NCBI GenBank assembly: GCA_019359445.1
Contig: JAHHHJ010000007.1
Coordinates: forward strand, 124,001-188,000
Origin: Kastovskya adunca ATA6-11-RM4
GTDB lineage: Bacteria; Cyanobacteriota; Cyanobacteriia; Cyanobacteriales; Coleofasciculaceae
Length of the DNA stretch: 64,000 bases
Reading direction: 5' to 3'
In this document: positions 44,601 through 53,000 of the stretch, in pieces
How positions within the stretch are numbered: the stretch's first letter is position 1
Layout of the letters: each line of letters opens with the position of its first letter
The notes under the pieces: model-generated
Told to the model about the DNA's origin: nothing
The model's input: only the letters and a program-made list of their open reading frames with translations
Databases searched by the model: none
Position numbers and translations under genes: made by a program

Positions 44601-47600
44601 ATCCGTGATGGGTATTGTTTCTGCGGCAGTTGCATCTATTGCCGTAATACTGACAAGAGTCGTGACGGCTACCGCCTTGGAGAACTCTGAGGTATTGTTA
44701 CTAGAATCGGTCGCCGTAGTACTAATAAAGTGACCCACAGGAACTGCCGTAGCGAAGTTAACCGAGAAGTTAGTATTGCCATTAGCATCAGTGGTTACAC
44801 TAGTGAATCCGAGGAAAGTTTGACCTTCCCCATAGCCGGAGGAATCTAAGGTCGTGTTGGAGAAGAATTCCAGCCTGAAGGTGGTATTGGGAGTGCTATT
44901 GAAGGTGCCTGCAACAACTGTGTTGGTACCAATGGCAGTGACGGAGGTCAGTACCGGGAAGTTTTGGAGGTTGTTTGTCCCTGTATCACTGTCCCCAAAA
45001 TCATTGGCGGTTACTTCATAAGTGTCTAGATCAATTCCTAAGCCAGTATTGGAGAAGATGGAATTACCTAAGATTGCATTACCAGTGCCCCTGGAGTAAG
45101 CAGCTATACCCCTGCTACTATAGGCAATCGTATTGCCAGCACCAGCGGCAGTCCCGCCAATAGTGTTATTACTTGCATCAGAGGAAATGGATAGACCATG
45201 TGTGGAATTTCCTAATGAACTGATGCCATCAACTTGCGTACCAATGTAGTTGCCGAGGATCTGGTTTCCTGTAGCCGTATTGCCACCAATGCTGATACCG
45301 TGGTTGTTGCCGGAAATAACGTTACGCGCCTCTGGTGCTGTCCCGCCAATTATGTTGTTGGGTGAAAAGCCGATATACACACCATTATGGGTGTTGCCTA
45401 GGTCAGCGGTTCCTGTAACATCAGTACCGATGTAGTTGCCTAGTATCCGATTCCCTGTGGTATTGCTGAAGACGATATCAACGCCGATATTGTTACCTGA
45501 AATAACATTACGCGAGCCTAGTGCTGTACCTCCAATTATGTTGTAAGACGCACCATAGACGATGCTCACCCCGGTGGCAGCGTTGCCCAGAATGGCGTTG
45601 CCAGCAGCATTGGTGCCGATGAAGTTGCCAAGGATCTGGTTTCCAGTGGCACCAGTGCCATTGATGCGGACACCATCGTAGTCGCCCCCTGAAATCACGT
45701 TACGCGACCCTGGTGCTGTCCCCCCGATAGTATTGTTGGAGGAATTGTCGATGTACACACCCATGAAGTAGTTGCCCCAGTCCAGAGTACCCGTGACATC
45801 GGTGCCGATGTAGTTGCCCTCAATGCGGTTGTTGCCCTTGGTTTGCAGTATAATACCGTTGTGGCTGAAACGATTGATTACCAGTCCCTTCACGATGCTG
45901 TTCCCAGCAGTGATGGTTAGACCGCTTACGCTTGACCCGGCACTGCTGCCATTAAGCTCAATAATGGGGGTGCCGGAGAATCCCGGCTGAGTGGTGCCGT
46001 CGATGACTACCGCGTCGGTGATGGTAGGTAGGGCGGAAAGAGGTGTGATAGTCTGGACACCACTGCCAATCTTGAAGCTGATGGTGTCGGTTCCAGTGAA
46101 AGCGTTGGCATTGATGATGGCTTGCCGCAGGGAACCTTCGCCGCTGTTGTTGGTATTGATAACTACGGTGTCATTTTGTTGGATAGTGACACTGGCGCTG
46201 TTTTGGGAAGAGGCGATCGCATATGCCCCATCCGCTACTAAATTAAGCTTTAAGGTTTCATCCGCCTCAGCGTGGATGTCGTTAATTGGGATGAGATTAA
46301 TATCGACAAAACTTTGCCCAGCTTGAAGCGTGATGCTAGCTACTCCATTCAAGAAAGTAATGGGGTTGCCGTTGCTATCTTTCAAGATATAGTCAGCACT
46401 GCTGGCACTGCTGCTACCATCAATGGCAAGTTTTACGGTTAAAGTTCCCGTAGCATCCATGCGAGTAAGGCGATAAGTGCCGAGATTACCAACAACTTCC
46501 GTGGCGGTGTTATCTGTGGCAGTAATGCTGACTGTGGCAGAGGAGGATTCAAAGGCACCGATGTCTATTCTGCCGCCGGAAATGCGGTCAAACCCCGTGC
46601 CGCGTTGATCGGTAGTTAAATCGCCGCTGTAAGTGGGAGTGCCTGCATTGAGGGCGGGGCTGCCAGCGAGTAGGGCGTGAGTAAAGGTAGTACCGCCATT
46701 ATTTTGTAAAGTTCCTAGTCCGGGGTTGGAGTTGACAATATCTGTACCCGTGCCAATCGTACTTGTATTACCTGTGGTGTCTCCGATTAGGTTGTTGGCA
46801 TTGCCTGTAACATTACCGGAAACATCAGCGTGTTTGGTTCCGGCTGACTTGTCAATGTTCCCTGCAATGATGGTGTTTTTGACATTAATAGTGCCATAGC
46901 CATTGGTGAAAACACCACCGCCGTTACCAGTATTATCAGCATCAGCATCAGCCGTATTGTTAGTAATGGTGCTATTCAGGATTTCAGAGAAACCGCTGTT
47001 GTGAAGGATGCCGCCGCCGTTATTATTCGACAGATTGCCGCTGATCGTGCTGTTGACGATCGTACTGCCGCCACCATTGTGCCAAAAGCCACCACCGCCA
47101 CCGTAGCTGTTGTTATTTGCTCGATTGCCGCTGATCGTGCTATTGCTGACGGTAGCGCTGCCACTGTTAGCGATACCGCCACCGAACTCATCAGCTCGAT
47201 TGCTAATAATGGTGCTATTGGTGACGGTAAGAATGCTAGTGGCACTGCCACCAATGCCGCCACCAGTAACAATCGCATAATTGCCAGCGATAATGCTATT
47301 GGTGACGGTAATATTTCCTTCGTTGCGAATGCCTCCACCGACGTGAGCCGTATTGCTGGCGATTGTACTATTGGTGACAGTACTGGTGCCTGTATTCCAA
47401 ATACCGCCCCCCGTAGCACCATTAGTCGTCGTGTTGCCACTAATGGTGCTATTTTGCACGGTAAGGGTGCCGTAGTTACCAATACCGCCGCCGCCAGTGA
47501 TAGCACTCGATGCTGTGTTACCGCTGATGATGCTATTCTGCACGGTGAGAGTGCCCTTGTTCAGGATGCCACCGCCTTCAATCGTGGCACCATTAGCAAT

Positions 47601-49607
47601 AGTCAACCCATCAATCTTGACCGTCTTCCCGCTATCAATAGTGAAGATGCCGTAGTTGCCTCCTATATTCCGGCGGACTGTTAAGTTGTTGGCACCCGTG
47701 CTGTTGATAATATTGACGCTATCGCTTAGGTTTGGCAGCACAGACGCTAAGTTAATGACTGCCCCATTTGCCAAATTGCTGAAGGTGATATCCTGAGTGC
47801 CAGCAAAGGCGTTGGAGTTGAGAATCGCTTGCCGCAAACTACCTTCGCCACTGTCGTTGGAGTTGATGACAGCAGTATCGTTGGCGAGGATAGTGACGGC
47901 GGCGGTGTTTTGAGTAGCAGAGAATAAGTACGCCGTATCCGCTGCTAAATTGAGCGTTAAGCTTTCATCCGCCTCAGCGTGGATGTCGTCAACTGGGGTG
48001 AGATTAATATCGACAAAACTTTGCCCAGCTTGCAGCGTGACGGTGGCAACCCCATTAGAAAAAGTAATGGTGTTGCCGTTGCTATCTTTCAAGATATAGT
48101 CGGCACTGCTGGCACTGCTGCTAGCATCAAGGGCAAGTTTTACGGTTAAAGTTCCCGTAGCATCCGTGCGAGAAATACGGTAAATCCCTAAATCGGTGGC
48201 AGGATTTGTTTCTTTGGCAGTGGCATCGAAGGCGGTGATACTGACAGTCGCTGCGGTGTTTATCCCAGTAACATTCAAGGTGACGGTAGCAGGGGCAGAG
48301 TTGGCTGTACCATCGCTAGCTTGGTAGGTGAATGTGTCGATGCCAACAAAATCGGATTTGGGCGTATATATGAAGGAGCCGTTGGAGTTGAACGTCAAGA
48401 TGCCATTGCTAGGTGCTGTCACCAGCGAGGCATTCAGCGCTGCATTTTCTGGATCGGTGTCGTTAGTGAGAACGCCAGGAAGTTCACCATTGGGAGTGGC
48501 ACGGTATCGAATTCTGCCACGAAGACTTTCGCTATAAGGGTCGCCGTCACCGTTTTCCCGGAATATGGAATCAAAACTGATAATCTCGGAGCCAGTGCCG
48601 TAGACGATTTGGTTAACACTAAACTCCCCAGTGAGTTGGTTATAACCCCGATGCTGACCTGATACATTTAGACCCGGCACAGTGGGCGCTTGGAATGGCC
48701 ACCGGGTAGCACCTGTGTATGTACCTGGAGTCAGCAGTGCATCGCCCGGAGCAGCAAATTCAAGGTTCCACCCACCGGAAAAGTTGGGACTGTTAAACCT
48801 GATGTTGACACCGTTGTCGAAGTTGCGCGAAGCGGTGAAGGTGCCGTTAGCTAGGGTATAGCTGTAGTACTTCCCTTGTCCAATGTAGTTGCCTATGTCA
48901 CTGTCAAGTACCAGCGACGTGACTGCCACAGCGGTTATGAGCGAGCTATTTGCAGCCACAGTGTAGGTGTCGCTGGCTGCTATGGGTGTGCCCAAAACTG
49001 AGGAATAGGCTTTTGTTGCCTTTGCCTGAAAAGCTAATTTTGCCTCAATTTCCCCTGTATTTACCTCTAAATCCCAGTCGCCGCCGAAAATCACGCTGCC
49101 TGTCAAGTTATTAGAAGCCGCGACATCAGCTGCTGTCAGTTGGCTCAACTTTTGTACAAAGGCTGCACCGTGCTCGCTAGATGCCACGTTACAACCATAG
49201 AGGAGAATATCGGCATCGGGAGTTAAAGCACTTGCCCACTGCTGCAATTGGTTGCTGTAAGCTGGCAGGTTGCCTGCATTCAGTTGAGTTGAACCCAATT
49301 GCAAACTGCCGGATGTACCGTGGGAGACAACGTGAACGCTGCTGATACCAGTGCGTCCTGCCAATGCTTCGGTAATTTGCGCTACTCCATCCCGCATTGA
49401 GTCGAGGATAACTACTTCTGTTCCCGGTTTGACCCCTGCTACAAGACTTTGGTAATCCTCAACCCTAGAGTCGATGAAAACGATCTCTTTATTTAATGCT
49501 TCCTTAGTGCGAGAAGTTGTTCTGGTCAAAGAGTCTCCACTGTTGGTGTTGTGAAAAAAACTGCTTGCATTTTGGTTAAGGGAGGAATTATTCCAAAGGT
49601 CTTTCAC
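41637..49607 (-). CDS. Giant DUF4347/Calx-beta/beta-helix/RTX exoprotein
   Basis: About 2,656 residues; I start at GTG 49607 (VKDLWNNSS), which has GAAGGA upstream and aligns with the start of its paralogue, although the frame is open from 49628. Order: DUF4347 (~40-205), which has VHVVSHGTSG and ILLYGCNVA; a long extracellular domain; a cadherin-like domain; alternating Calx-beta domains (VSITAxDxxAxE...); two beta-helix regions, each opened by a CSLREC-like GEGSLRQAI; then more Calx-beta; and ~6 RTX nonapeptide blocks (GGxGNDxLYGG) near the C-terminus. No signal peptide, so type I secretion via the C-terminus is likely. Ca2+ binding is expected in the RTX and Calx-beta parts. No type I transporter gene is in the window. 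Confidence 0.88.
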   Translation of the reverse strand: MKDLWNNSSLNQNASSFFHNTNSGDSLTRTTSRTKEALNKEIVFIDSRVEDYQSLVAGVKPGTEVVILDSMRDGVAQITEALAGRTGISSVHVVSHGTSGSLQLGSTQLNAGNLPAYSNQLQQWASALTPDADILLYGCNVASSEHGAAFVQKLSQLTAADVAASNNLTGSVIFGGDWDLEVNTGEIEAKLAFQAKATKAYSSVLGTPIAASDTYTVAANSSLITAVAVTSLVLDSDIGNYIGQGKYYSYTLANGTFTASRNFDNGVNIRFNSPNFSGGWNLEFAAPGDALLTPGTYTGATRWPFQAPTVPGLNVSGQHRGYNQLTGEFSVNQIVYGTGSEIISFDSIFRENGDGDPYSESLRGRIRYRATPNGELPGVLTNDTDPENAALNASLVTAPSNGILTFNSNGSFIYTPKSDFVGIDTFTYQASDGTANSAPATVTLNVTGINTAATVSITAFDATAKETNPATDLGIYRISRTDATGTLTVKLALDASSSASSADYILKDSNGNTITFSNGVATVTLQAGQSFVDINLTPVDDIHAEADESLTLNLAADTAYLFSATQNTAAVTILANDTAVINSNDSGEGSLRQAILNSNAFAGTQDITFSNLANGAVINLASVLPNLSDSVNIINSTGANNLTVRRNIGGNYGIFTIDSGKTVKIDGLTIANGATIEGGGILNKGTLTVQNSIISGNTASSAITGGGGIGNYGTLTVQNSTISGNTTTNGATGGGIWNTGTSTVTNSTIASNTAHVGGGIRNEGNITVTNSIIAGNYAIVTGGGIGGSATSILTVTNSTIISNRADEFGGGIANSGSATVSNSTISGNRANNNSYGGGGGFWHNGGGSTIVNSTISGNLSNNNGGGILHNSGFSEILNSTITNNTADADADNTGNGGGVFTNGYGTINVKNTIIAGNIDKSAGTKHADVSGNVTGNANNLIGDTTGNTSTIGTGTDIVNSNPGLGTLQNNGGTTFTHALLAGSPALNAGTPTYSGDLTTDQRGTGFDRISGGRIDIGAFESSSATVSITATDNTATEVVGNLGTYRLTRMDATGTLTVKLAIDGSSSASSADYILKDSNGNPITFLNGVASITLQAGQSFVDINLIPINDIHAEADETLKLNLVADGAYAIASSQNSASVTIQQNDTVVINTNNSGEGSLRQAIINANAFTGTDTISFKIGSGVQTITPLSALPTITDAVVIDGTTQPGFSGTPIIELNGSSAGSSVSGLTITAGNSIVKGLVINRFSHNGIILQTKGNNRIEGNYIGTDVTGTLDWGNYFMGVYIDNSSNNTIGGTAPGSRNVISGGDYDGVRINGTGATGNQILGNFIGTNAAGNAILGNAATGVSIVYGASYNIIGGTALGSRNVISGNNIGVDIVFSNTTGNRILGNYIGTDVTGTADLGNTHNGVYIGFSPNNIIGGTAPEARNVISGNNHGISIGGNTATGNQILGNYIGTQVDGISSLGNSTHGLSISSDASNNTIGGTAAGAGNTIAYSSRGIAAYSRGTGNAILGNSIFSNTGLGIDLDTYEVTANDFGDSDTGTNNLQNFPVLTSVTAIGTNTVVAGTFNSTPNTTFRLEFFSNTTLDSSGYGEGQTFLGFTSVTTDANGNTNFSVNFATAVPVGHFISTTATDSSNNTSEFSKAVAVTTLVSITAIDATAAETIPITDTGTYRISRSSTVGNLTVNLAIDGRSTASSSDYTLSSGGLSVVIPDGQSYVDVTLTPVDDTLPEGDETLRLNLAAGKDYTINTANNNATVSIVANDPIQYAVNTTTPTLTEGNSGTQSVTFTVTRSGGTGVASTVDYAIGGTATNGIDYNNIQVTGGGTIPSGTLNFAAGETTKTVTVDVLGDKVYEPDESITVTLSNPNLTTPPANSTITTGTATVAIANDDNQPTISISDVSFNESDAGTTNAVFTASLSNPSSQTITVSYATADGTAKAGSDYTNTSGTLTFAPGVTSQTINVAIADDLINEANEGFFVNLSNPSNATIADSQGSGTIIDNDTLTVNITALDTDASETIANSGTFRISRNGTLGELIVYMTIDGASTASASDYTLTGNNTLTSSGTNLKITIPDGSESVDMTLTPTDDVIYEGAETLKLNLTPGNYTIGSNNFATVTIADNETLPSLSIGGDVTVTEGTGDSKTATFTVTLSAASGLPVTVNYATANDTAINPTDYTAVTGTLTFVPGETTKTISVPIVGDAVNESDEKFFVYLSDASNAAIAKSQAIGTILNDDPLPTVSLSPATIAQKEANSGTTAYTYTVSLSQASILPITINYSTNDSTATTADKDYIDNDATLTFAAGETSKTITVLVNGDNRFESNETFTVTLNSATNANLGTRTATGIISNDDTVGIRVSAISGNTTEAGGTASFSVVLASQPTANVTVGLSSSDTTEGKVSTPSLTFTAANWNQAQTVTVTGVDDAEVDGNIAYKIITAAAVSADLNYNGLNADDVAVTNIDNDSLNIINGTNLTDTLVGTAGGDRLYGFGGHDTISGGLGNDQLYGGDGNDILFGDSQNSLTGGDDLIYGGTGNDRIYGGAGNDNLYGEVGDDQIWGDAGNDRLWGGLGNDILTGGEGRDTFVFARGEGTDTIRDFKVGEDYIGLTAGLSLGQLSITQRSSHTWITDTTNGQTLAILTGVNASTLIANAAGTFTSV

Positions 49608-50060
49608 GATTAAATTTCCTTCAAACACTGAAGTTGGACATGAAAACCGAGGTGCGATGCCAGAACATCACCACACCACTTGCTATAGGATTGATAAGAA
49701 TTACTGAATGTGAATTAATGGCTGCCAGCTTGGAGATATCAGGTTGCCAATCGCTGGTTTACTGACTTCAGCGGCTGCTTTTATAGAATTCCCCAAAATC
49801 TCTAATAACGAACATTTTTCGCTTTTCAGCTTTGATGCTTAGGCAGTTGAAAAACAGACTGCTTGGCTGCGATCGCAGTACCGAGTGCAGCCCTATTTCC
49901 CCTGTAGCCCTCAATCCCTCTCAACTTTAAATAATTTATTATCTACTACTTTTGAGGGGTGACAAAGAATTGTCTAGCTATTAATGCAATATTTACAGCA
50001 GCTTCACATTCGCTTTAAAGACATCAACGTCAAGAGAGTGCATCTAGTCACGGCTCTAGC
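49608..50060 (-). promoter_or_regulatory. Upstream region of the giant RTX gene
   Basis: About 450 bases between the two giant genes. It should hold the promoter of the downstream gene. I see no gene and no clear terminator for the upstream one. A GGAGGAATTA stretch near 49581 lies inside the coding region, not here. Confidence 0.4.
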
Positions 50061-53000
50061 CTAGATTGCCACGAAAGTAGAAGCCGCATTATTGATGAGA
50101 ATGGCAGCATTAACCCCATTCAAGATTGCCAAAGTTTGGTTGTTGGTCGTATCCGTAATCCAGGTGTGGCTGCTTCTTTGAGTAATCGACAACTGCCCCA
50201 AGCTCAACCCTGCCGTTAAACCGATATAATCCTCAGCAACCTTGAAGTCTCGGATCGTATCCGTCCCTTCACCGCGTGCGAAGACAAAGGTGTCGCGACC
50301 TTCACCGCCTGTGAGGATGTCATTTCCCAAACCGCCCCCAAGCCTGTCATTACCCGCGTCGCCCCAGATTTGGTCATCTCCTACTTCGCCGTAGAGATTA
50401 TCGTTGCCAGCACCGCCGTAGATGCGGTCATTACCTGTACCGCCATAAATCAGGTCATCGCCGCCAGTAAGAGAATTTTGACTATCGCCGAAGAGGATGT
50501 CGTTACCGTCGCCGCCATAAATTTGGTCATTGCCGAGTCCTCCAGAAATCGTGTCATGACCGCCGAATCCATTAATGCGATCGCGTTGAGCCGTACCGAT
50601 TAGAGTTTCAGAAAGATTAGTGCCGTTGATGATATTAAAAACTTCTGTATCGTTATTAAGGTTGGTAACAGCAACATCATCGGCATTAAGTCCGTTGTAG
50701 TTAAGGTCAGCACTGACAGCAGCAGCGGTGATGATTTTGTAAGCAATATTGCCATCCACTTCGGCATCATCTACCCCGGTTACAGTTACCGTCTGCGCTT
50801 GGTTCCAGTTAGCCGCAGTAAAGGTGAGTGAGGGAGTCGAAACCTTGCCTTCTGTGGTGTCAGAACTGCTTAAGCCAAGAGTGACATTGGCGGTGGGTTG
50901 GCTATTGAGTTTGACACTAAATGTTGCAGTCCCTCCCGCTTCGGTGGTGTTACTGCTGATGGGGGAAATCGTAAAGCCAGCCGTATCATCATCTAGGATG
51001 GTGCCAACTGCTTGAGGATCGGCAATGTTGGCGTTGACGGCGTTGGAGAGGTTAACCAAAAAGGTTTCATTCGCCTCATCCACATTGTCACCGACGATGG
51101 GAACGGTAATGATTTGGCTGGTGACACCGGGGGCAAAAGTTAAAGTGCCAGCGTTGTTGGTATAGTCGTCCAAAGCGATCGCGCTACCGTTAGCAGTGGC
51201 ATAATTGACTGCGATCGCTTGAGCGCTAGCATTAGAAAGACTAACGGTAAAGTTAGCTGATTTAGTGCCGCTATTGCCTTCGGTGACGGTGACATCGTTG
51301 ATGCTGATAGTAGGTTGATTGTCATCGTTGACAACCGTTACCTGTGCGATAGCTGTAGCGATCGTAGAACTTGCTGGGGCATCTGTCAGATTAGGATTAC
51401 TGAGAGTGACAGAAATATTTTTATCAAGTTCAAATGTTGTGTCACCCAAGACATCCAATGCAATCGTCTTTGTCGTCTCACCAGCAGCAAAATTAACAGT
51501 GCCAGAAACGGCAGTTCCCCCACCACTCACCAGAATATTGTTATAGTCGGTGCCAGAAGTAGCAGTCCCACCAATTGCATAATCAACGGTACTGGCTACG
51601 CCAATTCCGCCGCTGCGTGTGACAGTAAAGGTAACGGTTTGCTTACCAGTGTCACCTTCCTTTAAAGTTGGGGAAGCAGTGGTAATCGCGTATTGAATCG
51701 TGTCGTTGGATGCGATCGCTACCGTAGCATTATTCTTAGCAGTATCAATGGTGTAACCCGCACCCGTCACCAAGTTTAGCCGCAGCGTTTCCGCTAACTC
51801 TGGCAGAGTATCATCAACAGCAGTAAGAGTGACATTGACAAAACTCTCCCCATCCGGAATCACTACCGACAAACCACCGCTAGTGAGTATATAGTCATCC
51901 TCACTAGCACTGCTGCTACCATCCACAGCAAGATATACGGTCAAATCACCCGTTGTACCAGTCCGAGTAATTTGGTAAGTTCCAGTATTTGCGCCTGATT
52001 CTGCTGCATCAGCATCTGTCGCCTGGATGCTAACTGTCGGCGTTCTGGGGTTGACGGTAATTTGAAAGGTTTGCACTACTGAGGTATCGACACCACCGTT
52101 AGCAATGCCGCCGTTGTCCTTGACTTGGACTTCAATTGTCGCTGTAGTAGCTGTATCAATTGTTGCAGTAGTATAAGTAAGATTGCCTGTCAGCGGGTCA
52201 ATTGTCGGTGGAGTGGTAAAAATACCAGGGTTGCTAGTGACGTTAACTATGTAACTATCGACACTTTGAGTTAATTCGCTTGCACCAGGATTGAAATTGC
52301 CTGCCCATTCAGTTACAGTTTGTAATCCAGAGCCTGCGATCGCATTTTGATTTCTCCCAGGTGTGAAACTGGGGGCATCGTTAACTGAGTTAATAACAAT
52401 ACTTGCTGTTTCAGTAGCAATACTGAAGGGAGACGCGCCGCCACTAGTCCCAGGATTTACATTAGTTGTACCGCTGGCGAGTCCGTCAGAGGCATCCCAA
52501 GCGCGGAAGGTAATGCCTGGGGTGATGCCGTTAAAGTCGGGACTGGGGACAAAACGAATGCGATCGCTTGTTGTAGCCTTTAGTACGGTAGCAGCCACAG
52601 CGGACACCACAAAGTTATTCCAGCTACTTTCGCCATTATTAGAATACTGCCAAGTGCCGTTGGTATTATCTACCCCAATTACAGCAATTCCTTCTACTGC
52701 ACCTGCATCAGCATCACTGATGGGGTTGCCGCCAGCACCGCTAGCAATAATCTCAGAAACCAGAGTCCCATTGTTGCTGGCAAGGGCAACGTCTTCGTTA
52801 ATTGCTGTTAGTGCCGGACTCCCGGTATTATTTAACACCGGAGCATCGTTGGCTGGGGTGACGGTAATCGGTATCGTCTTGATATTGTTAGTAACCGCAC
52901 CATCGTTAGCTGTAATCTTGAGAGTGTCGCTACCATTAAAGTCTTGCTTGCCCCGGTATAGCAGTCCGTTAGTGGCGGCTAAGTTAGCGTTAATCTGGCT

